From: Enhydrobacter sp.
GTDB taxonomy: Bacteria > Pseudomonadota > Alphaproteobacteria > Reyranellales > Reyranellaceae
Reading direction: 5' to 3'
Assembly: GCF_030246845.1 (NCBI RefSeq)
Contig: NZ_CP126889.1
Span: 2,046,001-2,110,000, forward strand
Length of the DNA: 64,000 nucleotides
The notes under the pieces were generated by a model, which saw nothing but the letters and a program-made list of their open reading frames with translations, was not told the origin of the DNA and ran no database searches. This document shows positions 55,275-63,722 of this stretch, in pieces. The first letter of the stretch is position 1. Every line of letters begins with the position of its first letter. A program made the translations under genes and the position numbers.

Positions 55275-56510
55275 TCAGTGGTCGTAACGCGAGAACAGCA
55301 GGCAGGCATTGGTGCCGCCGAAGCCGAAGCTGTTCGACATCACCGTCTGCAACCCAGCCTTGTCGATACGCTGCCGGGCAATCGGGTATCCCTCGGCCGC
55401 CGGATCCAGGTTCTCGATGTTCGCCGAGGCGGCGACGAAATCCTCCTTCAGCATCAGCAGGGAGTAGATCGCCTCGTGCGCGCCGGTCGCGCCCTGGCTG
55501 TGACCGGTGAGCGACTTGGTCGAGCTCACCGTCGGCAGCTTCTCGCCGAACACCGTGCGGATCGCGTCGAGCTCGGTGATGTCACCCACCGGCGTCGACG
55601 TGCCGTGCGCGTTGATGTAGTCGACCGGCGTGTTGCGGCGGGCTGCGCCCGGAAAGCCCTCGACGGCGAGCTTCATGCAGCGCACGGCGCCTTCGCCAGA
55701 CGGGGCGACCATATCGGCGCCATCGGAGGTGGCGCCGTAGCCGATCACCTCGGCGTATATCCTGGCGCCGCGCGCCCTGGCGACCTCGAGATCCTCCAGC
55801 ACCAGCATGCCGCCGCCGCCCGAGATCACGAAGCCGTCGCGGTCCTTGTCGTAAGCCCGGCTCGCACGCGGCGGCTCGCCGTTGTACCTGGACGACATGG
55901 CGCCCATGGCGTCGAACAGCACCGACAGCGTCCAGTCGAGCTCCTCGCCGCCGCCGGCGAACATGCGGTCGGCCTTGCCGAGCTGAATGCACTCGACGGC
56001 ATTGCCGATGCAGTGGGCCGATGTCGAGCAGGCCGAGCTGATCGAATAGGAGAGTCCCTTGATCCGGTAGGCGGTCGCGAGGTTGGCCGACACGGTGCTC
56101 GACATCGCCCTGGGCACCATGAAGGGACCGATCTTCCTCGGCCCCTTTTCCTTGGCGATGATGGCCGACTGCACGATGGCGCCCGTGGTCGGGCCGCCCG
56201 AGCCGGCCACCAGTCCGGTGCGTTCGTTGGAAACCTCGCTGTCGCTCAGCGCCGCGTCGGCAATCGCTTCCTTCATGGCGAGATAGGCGAAGGCCGCGCC
56301 GTCACCCATGAAGCGGCGCAGGCGGCGGTCGACGGCCTCGTCCACATTCAGCTTGATCGTGCCCGCCACCTGGCTGCGGAAGCCCAGCTCCTTGTATTGC
56401 GGCACGAACTCGATGCCGGACTTGCCGTCGCGCAGCGACTTCGTCACCTCGGCGGCGTTGTTGCCGATCGAGGAAACGACGCCGAGGCCCGTGACCACGA
56501 CACGCCGCAT
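55275..56510 (-). CDS. fabB: 3-oxoacyl-[acyl-carrier-protein] synthase I
   Basis: 411 residues. The nucleophile Cys161 is in [10 protein letters not shown]; the two active-site histidines are in [11 protein letters not shown] and [11 protein letters not shown]; the end [17 protein letters not shown] is conserved. The KAS I subtype follows from its partnership with fabA, which supplies cis-3-decenoyl-ACP for unsaturated fatty acids. The start ATG is one base after the fabA stop and fabI starts 8 bases after this stop. Confidence 0.96.
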   Translation of the reverse strand: MRRVVVTGLGVVSSIGNNAAEVTKSLRDGKSGIEFVPQYKELGFRSQVAGTIKLNVDEAVDRRLRRFMGDGAAFAYLAMKEAIADAALSDSEVSNERTGLVAGSGGPTTGAIVQSAIIAKEKGPRKIGPFMVPRAMSSTVSANLATAYRIKGLSYSISSACSTSAHCIGNAVECIQLGKADRMFAGGGEELDWTLSVLFDAMGAMSSRYNGEPPRASRAYDKDRDGFVISGGGGMLVLEDLEVARARGARIYAEVIGYGATSDGADMVAPSGEGAVRCMKLAVEGFPGAARRNTPVDYINAHGTSTPVGDITELDAIRTVFGEKLPTVSSTKSLTGHSQGATGAHEAIYSLLMLKEDFVAASANIENLDPAAEGYPIARQRIDKAGLQTVMSNSFGFGGTNACLLFSRYDH

Positions 56511-56511
56511 G

Positions 56512-57042
56512 TCAGCTCGCCGCCGCGGCGGCCGCCGCTTCCTGGGCGAGGCCGACCTTCATGTCGTTCGCCTCGTAGACCGGCTTGCCGTCGGCCTGCA
56601 CGAATCCGTCGGCGATGCCCATGACCAGCCGGCGCAGAATCACGCGCTTGAGATGCACGTGATAGGTCAGCTTGCGAACGCTCGGCAGGATCATGCCGGT
56701 CAGCTTGACCTCACCGACGCCCAGCGCGCGGCCACGGCCGGGTGCCTTCATCCAGCCGAGGAAAAAACCGAGCATCTGCCACATGGCGTCGAGCCCGAGG
56801 CAGCCCGGCATCACCGGGTCGCCCTTGAAATGGCAGGCGAAAAACCAAAGATCGGGCTTCACGTCGAGTTCTGCCACGATTTCGCCCTTGCCGTACTTGC
56901 CGCCGACATCCGCGATCCGCACGATCCGGTCGAACATCAGCATCGGCGGCAGGGGAAGCTGGGCGTTTCCGGGACCGAACAGGCGGCCCTTGGCGCATTC
57001 GATCAGGTCTTCGAAGGAATAACTGCTCTTCTTTTCGTTCAC
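56512..57042 (-). CDS. fabA: 3-hydroxydecanoyl-[ACP] dehydratase/isomerase
   Basis: 176 residues. Hot-dog fold with catalytic His71 ([29 protein letters not shown]) and Asp85. [34 protein letters not shown] is the FabA start. It dehydrates and isomerises at C10 to begin unsaturated fatty-acid synthesis. The Ala-rich tail ([10 protein letters not shown]) is unusual but outside the core. First gene of the fabA-fabB-fabI unit, divergent from irr. Confidence 0.97.
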   Translation of the reverse strand: MNEKKSSYSFEDLIECAKGRLFGPGNAQLPLPPMLMFDRIVRIADVGGKYGKGEIVAELDVKPDLWFFACHFKGDPVMPGCLGLDAMWQMLGFFLGWMKAPGRGRALGVGEVKLTGMILPSVRKLTYHVHLKRVILRRLVMGIADGFVQADGKPVYEANDMKVGLAQEAAAAAAAS

Positions 57043-57177
57043 TCTTCACCGTCCCGCAGGCGTCCGGTTCCCGGATAGCATGCAGAATAAGGACGGCGGC
57101 CGGCTCACGCAAACCGCCGAATTGGCCGTTTGGGGCCTTTCCAGGCCCTGTTCCAGCCCTTACATATGGTCGCAACC

Positions 57178-57585
57178 ATGTCCGGTACCAGCCCCGATTT
57201 CGCCGGTCGCCTGCGCGGCGCGGGCCTGCGCCCCACCCGCCAGCGGGTGGCCTTGGCGCGCATCCTGTTCGGTTCCGGCCACCGGCACGTGACGGCCGAG
57301 GGCCTGTACGCCGAGGTGAAGGCAACCGGACTTCCCGTGGCATTGGCCACTGTCTACAACGCTCTGAACCAGTTCCGCGACGCAGGCCTGTTGCGGGAGG
57401 TCGTGGTGGCGCCCGGGCGGTCCTATTTCGATACCAACACCGGGCATCACCATCATTTCTTCGTCGAGAACGACGGCGAGTTGCACGACTTTCCCTCGGA
57501 CAAGGTGACGATCGACGGTCTGCCGGCACCGCCGAAAGGAACGCGGCTGTCGCGGGTCGATGTCGTGGTGCGGGTGCGCCGCTAG
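57178..57585 (+). CDS. irr: Iron response regulator Irr (Fur family)
   Basis: 135 residues from ATG 57178; ATG 57166 is also in frame, and neither has a ribosome site, so a leaderless message is possible (a TACATAT box lies just upstream). The DNA-binding half is LRGAGLRPTRQRVALARILF to LATVYNALNQFRDAGLL. HHHH (90-93), within GHHHHFFVENDGELHDF, replaces the usual Fur metal site, as in Irr. The heme regulatory motif of Bradyrhizobium Irr is not seen at the N-terminus. It controls iron and heme genes by heme status. The fabA-irr order is typical of the class. Confidence 0.88.
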   Translation: MSGTSPDFAGRLRGAGLRPTRQRVALARILFGSGHRHVTAEGLYAEVKATGLPVALATVYNALNQFRDAGLLREVVVAPGRSYFDTNTGHHHHFFVENDGELHDFPSDKVTIDGLPAPPKGTRLSRVDVVVRVRR

Positions 57586-57625
57586 CAAAGCTGCGGCATT
57601 TGCTGCTTGCGAGTCGTTTGCATCT

Positions 57626-57642
57626 TTTGGAATTATTCTAAA
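57626..57642 (+). promoter_or_regulatory. Irr-box (ICE-like) operator upstream of rubrerythrin
   Basis: TTTGGAATTATTCTAAA: arms TTTGGAA and TTCTAAA around TTA. One G replaces A in an otherwise perfect dyad, close to the published Irr box (TTTAGAA-N3-TTCTAAA, from memory). It lies 4 bases before the -35 of the rubrerythrin promoter and 40 bases after the irr stop. Confidence 0.7.
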
Positions 57643-57646
57643 GAGC

Positions 57647-57675
57647 TTGACGCTCGGCGAACCAACTCCCAAAAT
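57647..57675 (+). promoter_or_regulatory. Putative rubrerythrin promoter
   Basis: TTGACG (57647-57652), a 17-base spacer and CAAAAT (57670-57675). The first gene starts at 57702 behind GGAGGAGAGG. The Irr-box-like site abuts the -35. Confidence 0.6.
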
Positions 57676-57701
57676 CCGATCCTCATTCGGAGGAGAGGAT
57701 C

Positions 57702-58121
57702 ATGGCCAATCTCAAAGGTTCCAAGACTGAAGACAACCTGAAGGCGGCGTTCGCGGGCGAGAGCCAGGCCAACCGTCGCTATCTCTACTTCGCCCAGAAG
57801 GCGGACGTGGAGGGCTACAACGACGTCGCCACAGTCTTCCGCTCCACGGCGGAAGGCGAGACCGGGCACGCCCACGGCCATCTCGAGTTCCTCGAGGTGA
57901 GCGGCGACCCGGCCACCGGCCTGCCGATCGGCGAAACCTCGGCCAATCTCAAGGCCGCGATCGCGGGCGAAACCCACGAATATACCGACATGTACCCGGG
58001 CATGGCACGGACCGCGCGCGAGGAGGGCTTCGGCGAGATCGCCGACTGGTTCGAGACGCTGGCCAAGGCCGAGAAGAGCCACGCCGGCCGTTTCCAGAAG
58101 GCGCTCGACACGCTGGCCTGA
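57702..58121 (+). CDS. Rubrerythrin (ferritin-like diiron protein)
   Basis: 139 residues, without the rubredoxin tail of classical rubrerythrin. Four-helix diiron site: Glu20 ([10 protein letters not shown]), Glu53 and His56 ([11 protein letters not shown]), Glu90 (AGETHEY), Glu124 and His127 (AEKSHAGRF). The two halves repeat the motif KAAFAGE / KAAIAGE. Such proteins reduce H2O2 with electrons from an Fe-S or rubredoxin partner. The probable partner is encoded 84 bases downstream. The Irr-box-like operator suggests control by iron status. Confidence 0.92.
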   Translation: MANLKGSKTEDNLKAAFAGESQANRRYLYFAQKADVEGYNDVATVFRSTAEGETGHAHGHLEFLEVSGDPATGLPIGETSANLKAAIAGETHEYTDMYPGMARTAREEGFGEIADWFETLAKAEKSHAGRFQKALDTLA

Positions 58122-58140
58122 GCGACGCCTGCCTTCCCAA

Positions 58141-58166
58141 GGGGGACCGGCGCGGTCCCCCTTTTT
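58141..58166 (+). terminator. Terminator after rubrerythrin
   Basis: GGGGGACCG (58141-58149) pairs with CGGTCCCCC (58153-58161) with loop GCG, followed by TTTTT. It would set a high rubrerythrin to Fe-S protein ratio by partial read-through, or give the next gene a separate transcript. Confidence 0.85.
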
Positions 58167-58205
58167 CGTCCATTCCCATCGATATCCAAGACCGAAGCAC
58201 CGATC

Positions 58206-59570
58206 ATGCGCGAAGGCAGTCTCGAAGCCCCCGTCCGCTATCCGCTCGAATGGCAGAACCCCTGGTTCTGGGACGAGCGGGCGCTCGAGAAGGAGATGGA
58301 GCGCATTTTCGACATCTGTCATGGCTGCCGGCGCTGCTTCAATCTCTGCGATTCCTTTCCCCGCCTGTTCGACCTGATCGACAACGGACCGACCGGCGAG
58401 CTCGATGGCGTCGACAAGGCCGACTACGCCAAGGTCGAGGAAGCCTGCACGCTTTGCGACATGTGCTTCATGACCAAGTGCCCGTATGTGCCGCCGCATC
58501 AGTGGGCGGTCGACTTCCCGCACCTCATGCTGCGCCACCGCGCGGTCCAGGCCCGCAAGAAGGGCGTCGATTTCGTCGAGAGCCGGCTTGCCGACACAGA
58601 CCGCATGGGCCGGTTCGGCACGTTCGTGGCGCCGCTCATGAACTGGGCGACCGACGAGCGCAACCGGCCGGTCCGCCGCGGCATGGAGCGGCTGGCGGGC
58701 ATCCATCACGGGGCGCGGCTGCCCAAGCAGGCGGGCGAGACCTTCGTGCAACGCGCCCACCGCGAAGGCATCACGCTCAACGAAGCCGCCCCGGCCTTCG
58801 GCCAGCGCAAGGCGGTGCTCTATGCCACCTGCTTCGTGAACTTCCACTCCACCGACATTGGCGCTGCGGCGCGTGCGGTTCTGGCCAAGAACGGCGTCGA
58901 GACCGAGGTGCTGCACCCGGCGTGTTGCGGCATGCCGAAGCTGGAGCTGGGCGATCTCGAGACGGTCGCCGAGGCGGCGAAGAAAGTCTCGGCAGAGCTG
59001 CTGCCGTGGGTCGACAAGGGCTATGACATCGTGGCCCTCACGCCGTCGTGCGCGCTGATGCTGAAATTCGAATGGCCGCTGATCTGCCCCGAGGATCCGG
59101 CGATCGAGCGGCTGGCACAGGCGACCTTCGATCTTTCCGAGTATGTGGTCGATATCGCCAAGAAGCACGGCCTGGCCGACGGTCTCGAGCCGGTCGAGGG
59201 CGGCGTCAGCCTGCACCTTGCTTGTCATGCCCGTGCCCAGAACATGGGCCCGAAGGGCGCCGAGATGCTGCGCCTCATCCCCAAGACGCGCGTCGCGATC
59301 ATCGAGCGCTGCAGCGGCCATGGCGGCATCTGGGGCGCCCGCACCGAGAACTTCGAGATCGCCGTGAAGGTCGGCAAGCCCGCCGCCCAGGCGGCGCTCA
59401 AGAACGATACCGGCCATGTGGCGTCGGAATGCCCGCTGGCGGCCGAGCATCTGATGCAGGTGATGGAAATGGCCGCTGGAGAGCAGGACCAGAAGCCCAA
59501 GCCGTTTCGGGCCGACCATCCGATCGAGATTCTGGCCCGCGCCTACGGATTGAGGGAGTCCTCGTCATGA
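58206..59570 (+). CDS. Two-cluster Fe-S protein with CCG domains (GlpC/HdrD-like)
   Basis: 454 residues. The N-terminal [11 protein letters not shown] (Cys38, 41, 44, 48) and [13 protein letters not shown] (Cys81, 84, 87, 92) are ferredoxin-like 4Fe-4S sites. Downstream are two cysteine-rich segments of the CCG type: [14 protein letters not shown] and [18 protein letters not shown] with [20 protein letters not shown]. This matches heterodisulfide-reductase-like electron carriers of the GlpC group. With rubrerythrin upstream and DUF3501 overlapping its stop it forms a conserved trio, so it probably delivers electrons to the diiron protein. Biochemistry of the trio is not established. Confidence 0.88.
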   Translation: MREGSLEAPVRYPLEWQNPWFWDERALEKEMERIFDICHGCRRCFNLCDSFPRLFDLIDNGPTGELDGVDKADYAKVEEACTLCDMCFMTKCPYVPPHQWAVDFPHLMLRHRAVQARKKGVDFVESRLADTDRMGRFGTFVAPLMNWATDERNRPVRRGMERLAGIHHGARLPKQAGETFVQRAHREGITLNEAAPAFGQRKAVLYATCFVNFHSTDIGAAARAVLAKNGVETEVLHPACCGMPKLELGDLETVAEAAKKVSAELLPWVDKGYDIVALTPSCALMLKFEWPLICPEDPAIERLAQATFDLSEYVVDIAKKHGLADGLEPVEGGVSLHLACHARAQNMGPKGAEMLRLIPKTRVAIIERCSGHGGIWGARTENFEIAVKVGKPAAQAALKNDTGHVASECPLAAEHLMQVMEMAAGEQDQKPKPFRADHPIEILARAYGLRESSS

Positions 59571-60154
59571 ACCTGCGCAAGATCGACGCCTCGGCGATCG
59601 TTCCGCTCGCCGAATACGGCAAGCAGCGCGGCGACCGGCGCAAGCGTGTCGCCGAGATCAAGAGGGATCGCCGCCTGGAGGTTGGCCCCTTCGCGACCTT
59701 CTATTTCGAATGCTACGAGACGATGCTGCATCAGGTGCACGAGATGCTCTTCATCGAGAAGGGGGGCGCCGAGCAGCTCGCGGACGAGCTCGACGCCTAC
59801 AATCCGCTGATCCCGCAGGGCAGCGAGCTGGTCGCGACGGTGATGTTCGAGATCGACGATCCGCTGCGCCGGGCCCGGGTGCTGGCGACGCTGGGCGGTA
59901 TCGAGAACCGGGCCTTTATCCGCGTCGGTGGCGAGACGATCCGCGGCCGGCCGGAGGACGACCAGGAGCGCTCGCGCGAGGACGGCAAGGCCTCGTCGGT
60001 CCACTTCATCCGCTTCCCGTTCACGGCGGGGCAGATCGCCGCCTTCCGGAACGGCACGGCCGAGGTCGTGGTCGGCTTCGACCATCCGAGCTACGGCCAC
60101 ATGGCGGTGATGCCGGCGGCGGTGCGCAAGGCCTTGGTCGGCGATTTCGACTGA
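59567..60154 (+). CDS. DUF3501 family protein
   Basis: 195 residues. Start and previous stop overlap as ATGA. Conserved features are [66 protein letters not shown] and the C-terminal FIRFPFTAGQIAAFRNGTAEVVVGFDHPSYGHMAVMP. No signal or membrane segment. It is found with rubrerythrin and the Fe-S protein above; its role is unknown. The Arg/Lys-rich N-terminus suggests a partner surface. Confidence 0.85.
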   Translation: MNLRKIDASAIVPLAEYGKQRGDRRKRVAEIKRDRRLEVGPFATFYFECYETMLHQVHEMLFIEKGGAEQLADELDAYNPLIPQGSELVATVMFEIDDPLRRARVLATLGGIENRAFIRVGGETIRGRPEDDQERSREDGKASSVHFIRFPFTAGQIAAFRNGTAEVVVGFDHPSYGHMAVMPAAVRKALVGDFD

Positions 60155-60163
60155 TGCCGCCTG

Positions 60164-61099
60164 CTACTGCGGGCGATAGACCGACGCGAAGGGCAGGGTG
60201 AAGGCGATCTGCGATCCGCTCAAGCTGGCGGGCAGCGGCGCATAGGGCGCCGCAGCGCGCGCCGCTTCCATCAGGCCACGGTCGAGATTCAGGATTCCGC
60301 TCGACCGTGCGATGCTCACATCGAGCAACCGGCCATCGCGGCCGATGACCAGGCGCAGCACCACGGTACCCTGTTCGTTGGCATGGCTGGAGTGATAGCG
60401 GTACTGCGAGATCTTTCTCGCGACGTCCCAGAGATATTGTTCGACGATCCGCGACTGGTTGTACTGGTCGGCCGGATTGACCAGAGTGGCCGAGGGCGCG
60501 GTCTCCTGCCGCTCGCTGGGCATGCGCCGCTGCTGAAGCGCGGTCAGGGGAGAGGGCCGAAGTTGCTGTCGTTGCGCCGGCGGGGCGGCGTGCGCTTTGG
60601 GCCGCGCCGGTGCCGGCGGAGGCGGGGGCTTGGGTATTTCCTTCGATGTCAGCGGGGGCGGAGGCGCCTCGAGCGGCGGCAACGTCTTCTCGAGCGTTGC
60701 CGGTGGTGGCATTGGTTCCGCGGGAGCGAGCGCCTGCTGCGGCGGTTCCGGCTTCAACTCCGGCGCCGGCGCGGTCTGCTCGGGCTTGTCGGCGATCGTC
60801 GGGCTGAGCGGCGGAAGGCCCAGTGGCGCCGGGTTTGCCTTCGGCGGCACCGGGGGCGGTTGCGCCGGGGAAGGCTGCGGCTCGGGCCTGGCTTCCGGCT
60901 GGGGCGCTGCCGGAGCAGGCTCGGGCGGCTCGATCGTGACCTCGATCGCCTGCTCTGCGGGGGCGGCCGCCCGATGATTGAGCGGCGAGATCCACCACAG
61001 GGCGAGCGCCGTCGCCACATGCAACAGAACCGCCAGCGCGGCCGCCGTTGGCGACATGCGGTCGAAGCGGGTGTAGGTGGCGCTGATGACGTGGGTCAC
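60164..61099 (-). CDS. tonB: Energy transducer TonB
   Basis: 311 residues. An N-terminal membrane anchor (about 18-38), a very long Pro/Ala/Glu-rich spacer (40-190) spanning the periplasm, and the C-terminal TonB domain: QYNQSRIVEQYLWDVARKISQYRYHSSHANEQGTVVLRLVIGRDGRLLDVSIARSSG. It transmits proton motive force from ExbBD to outer-membrane receptors such as siderophore or heme importers. ExbB and ExbD are not in the window. Placement beside the iron-linked genes fits but is not proof. Confidence 0.9.
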   Translation of the reverse strand: MTHVISATYTRFDRMSPTAAALAVLLHVATALALWWISPLNHRAAAPAEQAIEVTIEPPEPAPAAPQPEARPEPQPSPAQPPPVPPKANPAPLGLPPLSPTIADKPEQTAPAPELKPEPPQQALAPAEPMPPPATLEKTLPPLEAPPPPLTSKEIPKPPPPPAPARPKAHAAPPAQRQQLRPSPLTALQQRRMPSERQETAPSATLVNPADQYNQSRIVEQYLWDVARKISQYRYHSSHANEQGTVVLRLVIGRDGRLLDVSIARSSGILNLDRGLMEAARAAAPYAPLPASLSGSQIAFTLPFASVYRPQ

Positions 61100-61132
61100 G
61101 TGACCCGTTCTAAGCAGGAGGCCGGACGGCCG

Positions 61133-61690
61133 CTAGTTGATTGGCTCGGACTTGTAGACACCCCAGAGGTCGCCGCGCTCGAGCCAGCCGCTCGCGCCGG
61201 ATACTTTGACCCGGCACCAGTCGCCCGAGCAGGACTCGATCATGCCGGTGACCTCCGGCTCGAGCTTGGCCACCACCTCCGCCGAGCGCGATGGCGTCCG
61301 GTGCAGGCTGACCATCCGGGACGGCACGATGAAGCTGCGCTTGCCGGTCAGCAGGCCCTGATAGACCCAGCCGCTGGCGCCCTGCCAGTCGCGGATTTTG
61401 CGCCAGTTCTCGAACTCGGCGACGATCTCGACCGGCATCATCTTGCGCTTGTACACCCAGTCCACCGGGTAGCGGGTGCCCGGCCCGGTGCGAACATTGA
61501 CCTCGTCCGACTTGAGCGATGCGAAGCGTGGGATGGGCAGACCCGAACCGCGATGAACCGGCGTCGCGCCCGTATCGGCGCGGGCGCCGTATTCCTGCCA
61601 CGTACCGACAAGCGGCCGAAGGGCGCAGATTCCCAGGGTGGCGATGGCGATGCCGGCGGCGGCACGCAGGAAGAACGGGTTGGCTTCCAT
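61133..61690 (-). CDS. Membrane-anchored protein with two bacterial SH3 domains
   Basis: 185 residues from ATG 61690. A short N-terminal hydrophobic segment (ANPFFLRAAAGIAIATLGICAL) is followed by two SH3b units: RFASLKSDEVNVRTGPGTRYPVDWVYKRKMMPVEI and the second from SRMVSLHRTPSRSAEVVAKLEPEVTGMIESCSGDWCRVKVSGASGWL. The WCRV ending is typical. Such proteins tether to peptidoglycan or modulate other envelope proteins. It ends 33 bases from tonB on the same strand. Confidence 0.85.
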   Translation of the reverse strand: MEANPFFLRAAAGIAIATLGICALRPLVGTWQEYGARADTGATPVHRGSGLPIPRFASLKSDEVNVRTGPGTRYPVDWVYKRKMMPVEIVAEFENWRKIRDWQGASGWVYQGLLTGKRSFIVPSRMVSLHRTPSRSAEVVAKLEPEVTGMIESCSGDWCRVKVSGASGWLERGDLWGVYKSEPIN

Positions 61691-61818
61691 CGGCGTCACT
61701 ATACATGAAATCTCGATATCCGACGACAAGCACTTAAAATCGCCCGATTTTCGCGATTTTTGCCGACCGGGGGCCGGTGCTGGACAAGAGACGACGGGAC
61801 TTGCTAATCGGGGCGGGC

Positions 61819-62814
61819 ATGCCGCCCAGCTCCAAGAAAAAGCCGCTGGTGATCGTCACCCGCAAGCTGCCCGACGCCATCGAAACGCGGCTGATGGAGC
61901 TGTTCGACACCAGGCTCAATGCCGACGACAAGCCGCTCGGGCCGGCGGCGCTGGTGGAGGCCGCCAGGACCGCAGACGTGCTGGTCCCGACCGTGACCGA
62001 CCGCATCGACAGCCGCGTCCTGTCCCAGGCCGGTCCGAGATTGAAGCTGATCGCGTCGTTCGGCACGGGCGTCGACCATATCGATCTCGACACTGCCCGC
62101 CAGCGCGGCATCACCGTCACCAATACGCCGGGCGTGCTGACCGACGATACCGCCGACATGTCGATGGCGCTGGTGCTGGCCACCGCGCGGCGCATGGGTG
62201 CGGGCGAGCGCCTGATGCGCGAGGGACGGTGGGCCGGCTGGAGCCCGACCTCGATGCTGGGCTCGCGCCTGATGGGCAAGCGCATGGGCATCGTCGGCAT
62301 GGGCCGCATCGGCCAGGCGCTGGCGCACCGGGCGCGCAGCTTCGGCCTGGCCATCCACTATCACAACCGCAAGCGCGTCCATCCCGAGATCGAGCGCGAG
62401 CTCGAGGCGACCTACTGGGAGAGCCTCGACCAGATGCTGGCGCGCATGGACATCGTGTCGGTCAACTGTCCGCATACGCCGGCCACCTACCATCTGCTGT
62501 CGGCACGGCGGCTGAAGCTGATGAAGCCGTCGGCGATCATCGTCAACACCGCGCGCGGCGAGGTGATCGACGAGAACGCCATGGTGCGCATGCTGCGGGC
62601 CGGTGAGCTCGCCGGTGCGGGCCTCGACGTCTACGAGCACGAACCGCAGGTCAATCCCAAGCTCCTCGAGCTCGACAATGTCGTGCTGCTGCCGCACATG
62701 GGCTCCGCCACGCTCGAGGGCCGCATCGAGATGGGCGAGAAGGTGCTGATCAACATCAAGACCTTCGCCGACGGGCACAAGCCGCCCGACCGTGTGCTGG
62801 CGACCATGTTCTGA
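61819..62814 (+). CDS. D-2-hydroxyacid dehydrogenase (glyoxylate/glycerate reductase-like)
   Basis: 331 residues from ATG 61819, behind GGGGCGGG. NAD(P) motif GMGRIGQALAHRARSFG; catalytic Arg in NTARGEVID, Glu in the GLDVYEHEP region and His in LPHMGSAT. HNRKRVH after the second strand has a basic pair where NADP enzymes have one. It probably reduces glyoxylate or hydroxypyruvate. It is distinct from the PtxD-like protein, which keeps the phosphite set of residues. Confidence 0.92.
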   Translation: MPPSSKKKPLVIVTRKLPDAIETRLMELFDTRLNADDKPLGPAALVEAARTADVLVPTVTDRIDSRVLSQAGPRLKLIASFGTGVDHIDLDTARQRGITVTNTPGVLTDDTADMSMALVLATARRMGAGERLMREGRWAGWSPTSMLGSRLMGKRMGIVGMGRIGQALAHRARSFGLAIHYHNRKRVHPEIERELEATYWESLDQMLARMDIVSVNCPHTPATYHLLSARRLKLMKPSAIIVNTARGEVIDENAMVRMLRAGELAGAGLDVYEHEPQVNPKLLELDNVVLLPHMGSATLEGRIEMGEKVLINIKTFADGHKPPDRVLATMF

Positions 62815-62827
62815 CGCCGGCCTGTCG

Positions 62828-63706
62828 CTAGATGTCGCCCTCGACCGCCTCGCGCGCGGCGTGGGGCTCCTCGGTGTCGAAGGCGTCGCGCGTGGCGCGG
62901 CCGATCTGGGCGCCGACCAGGATGGTGAGCGACGTCCAGTACATCCACACCATGATGGCGGCGAAGCCCGCTGTCGCGCCGAAGGCCGAGGTGAGCTGGG
63001 TCACTTCGAAGTAGTAGACGAGCGCGCGATTGCCGACGAAGAACAGAAGCGTGTTCACCGCGCCGCTGATCATGGCGAAGCGCCAGGGCACGCCGCCGGT
63101 CGGCAGCCATTTGTAGATCAGCGTGAAGAAGACCGCGAGGACGCCGTAGTGCGTGAGGCCGGAGATCGCGGGACCGATCCATTTGCCGAGAATCGGAAAA
63201 GCCTGCAGCGCGCCGGCATAGACGGAGATCACGACGCTGAGCAGCACGACCGCGATCACCAGCACCCCCAGCAGCACCATCAGCAGCACGGCGAGCAGCC
63301 GCGATTTCAGCGTTGCCAGCACGACGTGGATGTGCTGCGGGCTGTTGCCGCGCCAGATGACGTCGAAGCTGTCGTCGAGCTCCACGAACACCCGGCTGCC
63401 GGTGTAGACCAGCACCAGGGCGCCGGCGAGCGCGGCGATGCCGCGGCCGCGGAACAGATCCTCCGACGCGAACCGCTGAATGCTGTTCAGGTGCTCGGGC
63501 GCCACGACCGTGCTCAGCGCGTCGAAGATCACCTGCTGGGCGATCATCTTGCCGACGAAGGGCTCGGCGATGGCGATCGAGAAGATCATGATCGGGCCGA
63601 GGGCGAACATGGTGTAGAAGGCCATCGCCGCGGCCGAGGTCGAGAGCCGGTTGGTGAAGAAGCCGCTGAAGGAATCGACGGCGATCTTCCAGAGCTTGTC
63701 GATCAT
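62828..63706 (-). CDS. YihY/virulence factor BrkB family membrane protein
   Basis: 292 residues with about six membrane segments. Signature stretches are FSGFFTNRLSTSAAAMAFYTMFALGPIMIFSIAIAE, GIAALAGALVLVYTGSRVFVELDDSFDVIW and YKWLPTGGVPWRFAMISGAVNTLLFFVGNRALVYYF with the final FGATAGFAAIMVWMYWTSLTILVGAQIG. Function is not settled; no link to virulence is implied. Sixteen bases upstream (reading the minus strand) lies the MAPEG gene. Confidence 0.9.
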   Translation of the reverse strand: MIDKLWKIAVDSFSGFFTNRLSTSAAAMAFYTMFALGPIMIFSIAIAEPFVGKMIAQQVIFDALSTVVAPEHLNSIQRFASEDLFRGRGIAALAGALVLVYTGSRVFVELDDSFDVIWRGNSPQHIHVVLATLKSRLLAVLLMVLLGVLVIAVVLLSVVISVYAGALQAFPILGKWIGPAISGLTHYGVLAVFFTLIYKWLPTGGVPWRFAMISGAVNTLLFFVGNRALVYYFEVTQLTSAFGATAGFAAIMVWMYWTSLTILVGAQIGRATRDAFDTEEPHAAREAVEGDI

Positions 63707-63722
63707 CGCAGCCGGCGCGCGG

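Noticed and set aside
51875..55309. Minus-strand open frame of 1144 codons across pnp and fabI
   Set aside because: It is antisense to pnp and out of frame with fabI, with no domain features; an artefact of high GC at codon position three.
61819..62814. Second phosphite dehydrogenase
   Set aside because: It lacks the PtxD-type stretches and reads as a glyoxylate/glycerate reductase.
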